This document shows positions 10,800 through 20,452 of a stretch of DNA of 64,000 nt, piece after piece. The notes beneath the pieces are model-generated. The model did not search any database. It was not told the DNA's origin and saw only the letters and a program-made list of their open reading frames with translations. Location: NCBI GenBank assembly GCA_018398815.1, contig CM031611.1, positions 80,892,375 through 80,956,374 of the forward strand, given 5' to 3'. The stretch comes from Conus ventricosus (taxonomy: Eukaryota; Mollusca; Gastropoda; Neogastropoda; Conidae). How positions within the stretch are numbered: position 1 is the first letter of the stretch; the number at the start of each line of letters is the position of its first letter. Made by a program: the position numbers and the translations under genes.

Positions 10800-11590
10800 C
10801 AGGGCTACCATTTGTACTGACAGACAGGGGGTCCCAGGGACCCCTTCACTGATGCTATAGAGGGTCCCAGAGGGGTATAGAGAGTCCCCATGAACAAAAT
10901 TAACCAATACAGAAAATGTAGTATTTCTTGCTTTTTTAATTATCGGCTTGATAATCTGAACATTTCAGAGTAAATGAATCTCTCTCTCTCTCTCTGAAAA
11001 CATTTCTTTAAAAAAAAACATTTCTTGTTAGGTGGTGTTGCTGTAGATATTTCTTTAGGAATCGATGATTCACTGTCTGTAGCATCTTCAGAAGATGCTT
11101 CTTTGCGTTTTTTAGGAGCGCCCAACCACTGAAGCAATGACATATATAAATTTGCGAGATGTGATAGCCGTGAACTTCCTTTCTGCTTCGTTCGCCTAGG
11201 CTTGTGCACACGATTGTTACAACTTGTGAGTCATCGAATTGGTTAATTAGTGGCGGCGGGCGCCACAGTCTGAATAAGTCAGCCGTTCCACTGAGTAACC
11301 GTTCAGTGACGTGGGCCACAAGGCGAGCCTATCAGTGTTTACGCAACTTCTCGGCTTACTGCACTTCCGCGGCTTACTGTACTTCCGCGGGCACACGCTG
11401 TCCTGAATTTGATGTCAGGCAATCACGCGAAGCTTGTGGTGTGCTCAGCTTTGATCACTGACCGCGGCACGTTTTGGGGTTTGCCTGATTTTGTAGTGCG
11501 TCCCACAGGATTCGCTACACGTTTTGTTAGTGCGTCCTTTTCGCTCATAGTGCGTCATGGACGCACATATGTGCGTCATTGGGAGCCCTG
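10800..11590 (-). mobile_element. DNA transposon fragment nested in SINE copy 2 (hAT-like ends)
   Basis: The insertion is exposed by comparison with SINE copy 1, where the flanks are contiguous. Its ends are inverted repeats: CAGGGCTACCA on the left and, as reverse complement of the right end, CAGGGCTCCCA. GGTGC is repeated at both junctions (10795-10799 and 11591-11595), suggesting a 5-bp target duplication. GTGCGTC motifs cluster near the right end. CAGGG-type ends suggest the hAT superfamily, but the short duplication keeps this tentative. Confidence 0.6.
10940..11209 (-). pseudogene. Possible transposase N-terminal fragment
   Basis: A minus-strand open frame inside the nested element contains MSLLQWLGAPKKRKEASSED, then a Ser/Glu-rich stretch and KEISTATPPNKK. 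Short basic then Ser/Asp-rich starts are common in domesticated and hAT/ZBED-type transposases, but no diagnostic domain remains. The frame runs into a CT microsatellite. Confidence 0.35.
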
Positions 11591-11729
11591 GGTGCCGGGG
11601 CTGCAGCGGGGCCAACCGGGCTGTGGCTGTGGACAGTGTGTCGGAATGAGCGGCGTGGGTGCACTGCCTCTGAGGTGGCGCAGAGGTTGGGACAGCAAAA
11701 AAAAAAAAAAAAAAAAAAATCATGAACCC

Positions 11730-12724
11730 CAAGTACATATGATGGTATTGCTGCACACACCTATAGGCTAATGTTAATGTTGAGCATACCTGCTTCTTTC
11801 TGATCAGACTGCTCTGGGGTGTCTTCACTTTGACTTGATACATCAGAACAGTTCTCTATAGATTTCTTCTTTTTTTAATTCTATAGTTTATGTGATCTTA
11901 CATTTATCACTTCTGTTTGTGTCTGCTAACTCTCATGTTGATTCATTCTTTCACTCACACTTAAATCTAACCCCAGAGTTGGCTGACCTTCCTTAATAGT
12001 AATGACTGAGGGGTGAGAAGGAAAAAAGATGAACTCTGAAAAATCTGTTTTCTCATTTTCTTTACATTTCATGCAAGTGGTTTTTTGTTGGTTGGTTGGT
12101 TGGATTTGTGTGTGTGTGTGTGTGTTTTTTTTAAAGGGTAAGATTTAATTGCTTAAAAACAACTTTCTTCTCAGATGTCCCATTGATATAGTTTTGGTAC
12201 CACTGAACTGCATTTCCTCTTTATGATGGTGGTGCTTAGTAGTAACTAGTATAGGCCTAATAACAGCATCATTTTATGGTAATATAATTTTGAATTGCAT
12301 GCAAGTCAAAACGTGCCAGGTTGAAATCGTTGATTGTGTGACTGTGTGTGTGAGCGAGAACGAAACTGAAAACCCCTGTGTTTAGGTGACGTTAAGAGTG
12401 CAAGTGCCCCTGTTATAAAGTTTACATTTATAAATTCTCATCCTCCCACTATGATAGTTGCAGACGACTGACCACACAGAATCGGTGAAAAAGACGATCA
12501 CATCATGAAATGCTACATCACTGATTGAAGACAAGTCTAGTCACAGTGGGAATGGCTCAAAATGAAACTCATTCTATGACTATGAGTCAACAGTGGTAAA
12601 ATGGACAACGATCAACAATTACAATGATAATGATGGGACGCTCGGGTAACTACCAATGGATTTACTGAATCAATTCTTAAATAATATGACTAACAGTTAT
12701 ACGGTTTCACTCGCGAATACTTAC
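11730..12724. other. First intron of the DDX19-like gene, no gene seen
   Basis: AT-rich sequence with a short GGTT/GT run at 12089-12125. I saw no coding exon. Confidence 0.5.
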
Positions 12725-12773
12725 TTGTAGGTTCACAAGTTCTTGAGTGAGCTGGCTTTCAGATTTCAGTTCA
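12725..12773 (-). other. DDX19: Probable 5'-UTR first exon of the DDX19-like gene (3' part and donor)
   Basis: On the minus strand a strong GTAAGTATTC donor follows CTACAA at 12725. The next acceptor in the gene (7125) sits eight bases before the start ATG, so an upstream non-coding exon is required. The upstream limit is uncertain: it may be an acceptor at 12773 or a transcription start near 12.8-12.9 kb. One frame could encode SELKSESQLTQELVNLQ, but it would not be in frame with the start exon. Confidence 0.45.
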
Positions 12774-13785
12774 CTGTTGACAATGGAGCACCCACACTTT
12801 TCTCAGAACTCAAACCGGAAACCATCTAAGGTGCCGAAAATGTCGCATGTAGAGCTTTTTCTTAAAGTTTCGTACCATGTGTCCCGTTACGCAAATAACT
12901 GTCTTTTCATCTACTAATCATAAGAAATTACCGAATTTGGATTGTGTCAGCTGTGGGAAAACAAACAAACAAATAGCAACATCAACAAAAACTTACAAAA
13001 GCCGGACTATCTTTGCGATCTCGTAGCGTTTCACAGAAACCTGGTGGTGATAATTCTTGCTTGCTTGGCGAGTGTTAGGCTAATGCGTTTCGTAGCTTAT
13101 TCAAGAGGCGAGCAGGGCCAGGACAATCCGAGAGCTCACTAGACTGGGGCTCTCACGCATGTGAAGGAAAATGGGCGACTGTAGTAATTGCTGTGATTAG
13201 TGCACAAAATACTGTGTACGTTAAACTATTAAAACGATGATTCTTCAACAGCAAGAAGAGCGATGCAGTCACATCGTTAATTTGATTTTTTTTTGTGTGT
13301 GTTGCTCCCGTTTCTTGACTCCCCTTGCCGCTCATATCTGTCACCGCAAGGATAAGCACGCAACCTTGCGAGTTCTTGAGTCCATGAAACTCGTCTCAGA
13401 TGTTTGTGTAGCGAATGGACAAGTCCACAAGCAGTCTGACACCATCTTGATTAAACTGAAAATGAAACTTGCTACACTCTAAGAACTATTAATAGGGATC
13501 CATCAAAGCGGCATGGAAACTACATCATTGCCAACATTCACCAGTCAAAAACAAGAGAGAGAGAGAGAGAGAGAGTGAACCTGGTGGAGAAACTATTTGG
13601 ATAATGATCCGACTTAAATTTAACAAGCCAATACTTTCTTATGTCAGCTGGATTGGGTTTCTTCTTAACGATGGAAAGCGCAAATCAGTGACTCGACAAA
13701 TTTGGTCAAATTTGGACGTGACGAAGTTAATGGATTTGAATATAATTCTACCTAACATAAATAAACGCGAACTGCATTTTCTAAC
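12774..13785. promoter_or_regulatory. Presumed DDX19 promoter side of the divergent intergenic region
   Basis: The stretch upstream of the putative first DDX19 exon has an ETS-like core in ACCGGAAACC (12814-12823) and a (GA)n run at 13554-13575. No TATA box stands out. The promoter label rests mainly on position. Confidence 0.3.
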
Positions 13786-14550
13786 CAGGTCTGCGTCTAT
13801 TCGCAGATGACTGTTTGCTTCACAGAGCCATAAAGACCAGAGCTGATTATATAGCCCCACGACAGGACCTCAGCAACCTAGAAGTGTGGGCATCGGCCTG
13901 GGGATGCGTTTCAACGCAAAGAAGTGCTACATATTATCCATAAATCACAAGTCTAGCAACTTTTACCAACTCAATAGTCATATATTACAGCAAGTCCCCG
14001 AAACCCCGTACCTTGGTGCTACTATTTCTGTGGACCTTAAATGGAGTACCCATATCAATAATATTAAGCTTACTAAGAAAGCCAATACCACACTCAGTTT
14101 CCTTCGTCGTAATTTAAAACACTGTCCGGAATCATGCCGTAAAACAGCTTGCTTAGCTTCAGTGCGCTCCATCTTGGAATTTAGGTCTATTGTATGGGAC
14201 CGCCACCTACTGAAGGACATACAGAAGATCGAGAAGTTAAACGCCAGCCGCCGGCTTCGTAACAGGAGATTACACCGCGATAGATACAGGATGCATCACA
14301 CAAATGCTGAACAACCTGAACTTACCATCCCTTCAGGACCGAAGAAAGGACAATCGTGTGTTTTTCTACAAGGTGGTCGGGGGGCCGGTGCTAGCATTGC
14401 CATCTCAGGACTTCTTATCCCAGCTTCGTTTTAGGCGCAGAGTCGTCGTCAAAACGTTTACTGACTTTTACAGCGCCAATATTTTAGAAGCTTTTAATAA
14501 TACAAAGTGTTTTAAACTCTTTCAGTGTAATAGCGACAACTTTAAAAAGT
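13786..14550 (+). pseudogene. 5'-truncated non-LTR retrotransposon: C-terminal part of reverse transcriptase
   Basis: The sequence enters at the RT catalytic motif LRLFADDCLL (FADD codons at 13800-13811), continues with DLSNLEVWASAWG and, after a 1-nt frameshift, GMRFNAKKCYILSI, YLGATISVDLKWSTHI, LSFLRRNL and RSILEFRSIVWD. A second frame change leads to LNLPSLQDRRKDNRVFFYKV. This motif order is that of Jockey/CR1-type reverse transcriptases after the active site. The frameshifts and truncation make it dead. No endonuclease or upstream RT motifs are present. Confidence 0.8.
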
Positions 14551-15139
14551 CATTTCCCCCAAAACTGTAATGGACTAGAACCATCTGGAAGAGAGTACCG
14601 TGCACGCAAAGACAGCAGGCTGCCTCCGCGCTGCCGTTCATCAGCGGGACTAGTGTACCGGCGCTCTCTCTCCGGTTGAATATATGCCGCAAGGCCCTTC
14701 AACGTATTGATCCAGATCCAGATCCAGGTCATCTCAAACAACTAATAAACACTCCTACAATGATGCCCCTTGACGTTGTAAAGAAATGCCCTGTGCGCGC
14801 CTGCACCCTATATATGTGAACATAGCGCACGCAGACATAAAATTTAGTCATGAGGCTCTTCATCCTTAAAAGAAATGTTGGTGATAACTACCAGACAAAA
14901 ACGTTAAAGCTCTTGCTAAAACTACCAATACTTTGAATTTCGTAGGCCTATTATTTATTTGAAGTACCCAGTCACAGTCATAGGAATAACAATGTGTAAT
15001 CATCTGTTTTAGTCAATGTACTTGGAACCTACATCCAGAAATATTGCAAGAAAATTAACAAGAATCAAGAACTTTTTAAACTTAAATGCAAGAATCTTTT
15101 TCAGCCAATCATTGACCATACCTGCACACTCTGGGACTC

Positions 15140-15140
<1 letters not shown>
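14551..15140. other. 3' flank of the LINE fragment, no gene seen
   Basis: A short tandem GATCCA run (14710-14729) may be the tail of the truncated LINE. The rest is unremarkable. Confidence 0.4.
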
Positions 15141-15142
<2 letters not shown>

Positions 15143-15213
<71 letters not shown>

Positions 15214-15220
15214 ACAGAGT

Positions 15221-15268
<48 letters not shown>

Positions 15269-15300
15269 CACGCACGCATGCACGCACACACGCACGCACC

Positions 15301-15377
<77 letters not shown>

Positions 15378-15405
15378 GTGACACACACACAGAGTGACAC
15401 ACACA

Positions 15406-15456
<51 letters not shown>

Positions 15457-15600
15457 TCACGTAACACATGTGCGCGCACACACACACGCACTCAATCACG
15501 CACACGTTCGCACACACACAAACACACGTGCGCGCGTGCGCACACATACACACACACACACAAGCATGCACACACACACGCACACACACAGTCACACGTT
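15143..15600. repeat. Compound (CA)n microsatellite, about 450 bp
   Basis: Long CA runs are interrupted by CATGCACGCACG, GAGTGACACAC and CGCGCG blocks. Open frames on both strands here are repeat artefacts. Confidence 0.97.
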
Positions 15601-16019
15601 GATTTCTCGTCATACAGCGTTCTTTTAACTTCGGTTTAAAAGAACAAAAGCTGTTGTTGGGTTGGGTTTTTTTCCCCCCAGTCTTTGTATACAGTTTCAA
15701 GAGTAGTGCTTTAAAGACACGGCAAGTTTATTATAGCTACTTGTGAAACTTTTCACTGCACTGACTCGAGTCCACATGGTGTCGAACAGTGACTGAAGAG
15801 TTATCAGTACAGGCAGGAATGATTTTCTAGTTCAAGTTTAGTGCATGATCTTGCATAACTGACATGTTTAGGCGTGTTTTGCGTAAAGTTTTTGATATCA
15901 GCTTCTTCAATTCTTGCTTTATTGATTACAAAAAGAAAAAGAACAAGATGCGAAGCATATAAACGTACTCCCAGTTTTCCAAACCGCTTATAAATCAGCC
16001 AAGTGCTTTATGAGATAAG

Positions 16020-17131
16020 AAATAAAGGCGAAATAACGGTTTTTAACGGTTATTTAACCGATGTACACTTTTGAAACTGGTATTTTAGTCCTCACTGGCT
16101 AAAGCCTGTGTACATGTCAAATTTCATCCAAATCGGACAATTTGTCAAGAATAACGGTTTTTCACGGTCAGATTTTGAAACACTGCATGGAAGTGCCATT
16201 TGTGTGTGATGACCTTTCTATATACAAAATTGCATTAAAATCCACCAATATATAAAAAAATAACGGCAAAATAACGGTTTAACGGTTATATAACCGATAT
16301 GCACTTTTGAAACCGGTATTTTAGTCCTCACTGGGCTAAAGCCTGTGTAGATATCAAATTTCATCCAAATTGGACAATATGTCAAGAATAACGGTTTTTA
16401 ACGGTCAAATTTTGGAACACTATATAGAAGTGCCATTTGTGTGTGATAACCTTTCTATATACCAAATTTCATTAAAATCGACCTATATATAAGAAATAAC
16501 GGCAGAATAACGGTTTTTAAACGGTTGTTTAATCCATTTTCAGCATTACATCACTTACATATGGACAGAGGATCCGATTTGTCACAAGATCATCCATACC
16601 GCTTATAAATTGGCCAAGTACTTTCTGAGATATTCCATAAAGAAGAAAAACCGTTACAAGCCGTTACAACCGTTAGTAACGGCTATAACGGGGCAAACTA
16701 AAACATCAGGCATCATCCGTGACCCATAATGAACATACCTGCTAATTTTCATAAAGGTCGGCCAAGTACTTTCTGAGATATTCCATAAAGAAGAAAAACC
16801 GTTACAGGCCGTTACAGCCGTTAGTAACGGTTATAACGGTAACTAAAACATTGGGCATTATTTGTGACCCATAATGAACATACCTACAAATTTTCAGAAA
16901 GATCGGCCAAGTACTTTCTGAGATATTCCATAAAGAAGAAAAAGCGTTACAGGCCGTTACAGGCCGTTAATAACGGCTGTAACGGTAAACTAAAACGTCG
17001 GGCATCATCCTTGATCCATAATGAACACACCTACAAATTTTCAGAAAGATCGGCCCAGTAGTTTTGTCTGGAGCGAGTGGAACACATTTTTGACCACGGA
17101 CACACACACAGACACACACAGACACAGACAC

Positions 17132-17190
<59 letters not shown>
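16020..17190. mobile_element. AACGG-rich tandem-repeat element, left arm of an inverted repeat
   Basis: At 16030-16510 two units of about 240 bp share TTTTAGTCCTCACTGG and ATTTCATCCAAAT and are bounded by AATAACGGTTTTTAACGGT. At 16560-17060 three to four units of about 130-140 bp follow, each with CCGTTACAGGCCGTTAC, TAATGAACATACCT, ATTTTCAGAAAGATCGGCC and CTTTCTGAGATATTCC. It ends with TTTGTCTGGAGCGAGTGG and a (CACACAGA)/(CA)n tract. Tandem core repeats closed by a microsatellite resemble the pearl/CvA Helentron-related elements described in bivalves; I see no Helitron protein. Confidence 0.65.
17100..17190. repeat. (CACAGA)/(CA)n microsatellite
   Basis: A microsatellite at the end of the left arm. 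Its reverse counterpart lies at 18037-18120. Confidence 0.95.
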
Positions 17191-17289
17191 CATTTCTTCG
17201 TTCCCATTCTAAACTACTCCCTGTTCTTTAAGAACGCAAAACATACAGAGACACGTAGAAAGTGACCTACCTGTTAGTTATCAAAGGAG

Positions 17290-17341
<52 letters not shown>
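17290..17341. repeat. (GA)n microsatellite
   Basis: About 25 GA units in the spacer between the inverted arms. Confidence 0.97.
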
Positions 17342-17663
17342 GTTTTATAATTTTATTTTTACAATATTGGTATACTACCAACAATTGTGGTTTTGCATTA
17401 ACTAGCAACAATGCATCAGTAACAACTGTATGCACAGGAGAGACAGACAGACAGAAGTTATTACAAACGCATTTCTGGAATATTAACATACCAAACTGGT
17501 AAGGGTAATAATCACACAACAACAACGCATTAATAATATCAACATGTTACACACATTTTCACGATGTGATTACAATGCATGAATAGAACAAACAATTCTA
17601 GAAACAGTTGTCAAATAGCGACAATCCGTTCAGAAAATTAATAACTATGACACTTATTTAACA

Positions 17664-17820
17664 TAATGTATGTGTGTGGTGTGTGTGTGTGTGTGGTGTG
17701 TGTGTGTGTGTGTGTGTGTGTGTTGTTTGTGTGTGTGTGTGCGTGCACGCGCGCGCGCGCGTGCGTGCGCGTGCGTGCGTGCGTGTGTGTATGTGTGTGC
17801 GCGCGCGTGCCTGCATGTGT

Positions 17821-17887
<67 letters not shown>

Positions 17888-17935
17888 GGTGTACGTGAGA
17901 GAGATCAAGAGAGAGAGAGAGAGAGAGAGAGAGAG
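17664..17935. repeat. Compound (TG)n/(CG)n/(GA)n microsatellite
   Basis: TG runs with a GCGCGC-rich centre (17743-17815), followed by GA repeats. Alternating purine-pyrimidine of this kind could adopt Z-DNA. Confidence 0.95.
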
Positions 17936-17964
17936 GTGGAAGCTATCATCACCCTTCCCTCTTC

Positions 17965-18042
17965 TTTTCTTTTTTTGTACTCCCAGTTCTTAGAGAACAA
18001 GGAGTACTTTACAATGGGAACGAAGAAATGCTGTGTGTGTGT

Positions 18043-18108
<66 letters not shown>

Positions 18109-18560
18109 TGTGTGTGTGTCCGTCCGTCCGTCAGTCCGTCCGTGGTCAAAATGTGTTCCACTCGCTCCAGACAAAACTACTGGGCCGATCTGTCTGAAAA
18201 TTTGTAGGTAGGCCTATGTTCATTATGGGTCATGGATGATGCCCGATGTGTTATTTTACCGTTATGGCCGTTACTAACGGCCATAGCGGTTTTCCTTCTT
18301 TATGGAATATCTCAGAAAGCACTTGGCCGATCTCTCTGAAAATTTGAAGGTATATTCATTATGTGTCATGGATTATGTCCGATGTGTTATTTCACCGTTA
18401 TAACCGTTACTAACGGCCATAACGGTTTTATTTTTTTATGGCATATCTCAGAAAGTACTCGGCCGATCTTTCTGAAAATTTGTAGGTATGTTCATTATGG
18501 GTCACGGATGGTGCCCGATGTGTTATTTTAACCGTTGTAGTTACTAACGGTTTTTACACT
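17965..18560. mobile_element. Right arm of the AACGG/CCGTT inverted repeat
   Basis: This stretch is the reverse complement of the left arm in the same order: CCCAGTTCTTAGAGAAC..., GGAACGAAGAAATGCTG, a (TG)n tract, GTCAAAATGTGTTCCACTCG, CTGGGCCGATC and three units carrying CCGTTACTAACGGCCATA and TATGGAATATCTCAGAAAG. Together with 16560-17240 it forms an imperfect inverted repeat around a spacer of about 0.7 kb, as in a foldback element or a tail-to-tail pair. Confidence 0.65.
18037..18120. repeat. (TG)n microsatellite
   Basis: About 40 TG units in the right arm of the inverted repeat. Confidence 0.97.
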
Positions 18561-18772
18561 TACTTGAGTAAGAAAACCAGTATTTTCTGCTCTGACGAAG
18601 AAAATACGTCACGCCTCGCGCGCTGCCATGTGCGAAAGGAGGCCTTTTTTACCCAACACCAAACTAGGCTAGAGAAAGTGAAACCATTTGCTAGCACTTT
18701 ATGAAAATTGGCAGCGAATAGTTGGGTATCTGTGTGATTCGAACTCCAGCTCGCACTGGGCGAACTGCGCGC

Positions 18773-18808
<36 letters not shown>

Positions 18809-18901
18809 CAGCGTGATCTCCCTTTAGATAAACACTTCCTTGGAATTTGCGACAACAAAATGGAGGCATCTTAGCTGGAGCGCTGCCAACAGGATTTCAA
18901 A
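18561..18901 (+). promoter_or_regulatory. Presumed promoter and 5'-UTR of the ubiquitin-like/ARM gene
   Basis: The region before the start codon is locally GC-richer and holds TACGTCAC (18606-18613, CRE-like), a (GA)n run (18776-18806), CACTTCCTTGG (ETS-like) and CAAAATGGAGGC (18856-18867, YY1-like). No TATA box is obvious. The transcription start is not determinable here. Confidence 0.4.
18860..18874 (+). CDS. Possible upstream ORF (MEAS)
   Basis: ATG at 18860 opens a four-codon frame that stops at TAG 18872-18874, 27 bases before the main ATG. If the transcript starts upstream of it, it could lower initiation at the main start; it also overlaps the YY1-like motif. Confidence 0.35.
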   Translation: MEAS

Positions 18902-18934
18902 ATGTTGATTTACGTAAAAAACAGAGCATTTCCC
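18902..18934 (+). CDS. UBL-ARM gene exon 1 (start)
   Basis: ATG with A at -3, then [11 protein letters not shown], ending in phase 0 at a GTAAGT donor. The M-x-I-x-V-K start is that of the first ubiquitin beta strand. It joins exon 2 to give one unbroken ubiquitin-like fold, which is the main reason for choosing this start. Confidence 0.85.
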
Positions 18935-19062
18935 GTAAGTGTGAAAGCCTTAAAGAGTATACTTAATATATGATCATTGAGACAGACTCGTATGAGTTGT
19001 TTCTTCTTCTTCTTCTTGAACGTCACTTTATTGTTCATACTCATAGAAAGCAAAACACACAA

Positions 19063-19138
<76 letters not shown>

Positions 19139-20012
19139 CATCGAAGCCAATTTCTGAATCCATGTATGGCTACACTCGTTAAACATAGCACACACGGTGG
19201 TATTGTTTTTTTGTTTTTTTTCCCAGGAATGCAGCACACTTGCCTTAAACGATATTTATTCTCATTCTATTCAGTTTTCTTCTCCTCCTATTCATCTTCC
19301 TCCTCCTCCTCCATTTTGCGATACCACAGTAAACTGTATCCCAGTAGTTTGAACCTCATTCTGCAGTACTAACTAGAAAATTAATCCAAAAGAGTTTGAT
19401 GTATGAAAGGTCCCATCTTTGACCAACCTTCATTGGTGGTTGAGGATATGGAAGGGGCAGCAGGTGGTACAGAAGAGGAAGAAATTCCACAGGCAAATTA
19501 GTGAGAATAAAAGATAGGGGAGGTGATAGATGTCATCACTGTGCGACTGTGGATGGACAACACAAGTTTGGATCAATGGCTGTGGATAGGTCGGGTCGCA
19601 TGTCAAATGCCTTTTGACACTGGCTGAACTAGAAGGCCCCTCTCACTTGAACATCATTCTTTGAGTGCTCTGTGATACATTTTTTTCTAGCTTTCATCTT
19701 CCATGCCTTTTGATTAGTGTCTTTCCCACACCACTTCTTCCAGCTTCCCCTGACACATCCGCACCAATGCACATCCTCTCGCAGCTCTAGCAATAGCTGT
19801 TCAAAAGGAGCAGTCAGTACCTTCTTGTTATGACACATCCTACCAGAGGGCACACTGCCTTGCTGCTGATGTTGTTTGATCCTGGCAACTTGGAGTGTGT
19901 TGTGCAACAGACAGTGATCATGTTAATCAGTAATTGCCAGTAGAATGCCATTTGCAAAAACAGAATACTGTTTGTTTTGTTTTGTTTTTAATATATATAT
20001 ATATATATAATA

Positions 20013-20047
<35 letters not shown>

Positions 20048-20321
20048 ACCTACAGCTACCAGTCTCAGGGACTGGTTTGTTTTGCTTGGATCAGCAGTGA
20101 AATATAAATGGAAGTTGCATCAGAGTAAAAAAAATCTATACATTAATTTTTCAAGTAGGTGTGCATCACTGTCATATCAAATTCAAATCCATCACATTGT
20201 GCATTGTTGCAGTTTTTACACAGTAAGTGATGTTATATTTCGACCATCTTGAGGCACATAATCTACTTGTGAATAGTCACAGTCAGCACTTTGATTGTTT
20301 GTATCAAATTATGCAGTGCAT

Positions 20322-20387
<66 letters not shown>

Positions 20388-20400
20388 ACGTGCATGTGCA

Positions 20401-20452
<52 letters not shown>

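Larger units (their letters stand above)
10091..11719 (+). mobile_element. Long tRNA-headed SINE, copy 2, split by a DNA transposon
   Basis: This element has the same two-module organisation and orientation as the copy at 5712: A box TGGCGAAGTGG (10102-10112), B box GGTTCAAATCC (10146-10156), an internal A-run near 10455, then the second module. It ends in a poly-A tail at 11698-11719. The 10-mer TCATGAACCC flanks it (10081-10090 and 11720-11729). The second module is interrupted at 10800-11590 by a separate element; without it the SINE would be about 840 bp. Confidence 0.82.

Noticed and set aside
12725..12790. A coding first exon for DDX19 reading SELKSESQLTQELVNLQ
   Set aside because: It lacks an in-frame ATG and would be out of frame with the start exon at 7061-7117, which has its own ATG; kept only as a probable UTR exon.
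15009..15700. Long open frames of Cys-Val or His-Thr repeats in CA/TG tracts (also at 17.7, 20.3, 24.6, 27.2, 35.0 and 57.3 kb)
   Set aside because: They are translations of dinucleotide repeats, open on both strands and in several frames.
19629..19907. Minus-strand 92-codon frame in intron 1
   Set aside because: Composition is protein-like, but no domain, splice context or neighbour supports it; possibly an old transposon scrap.
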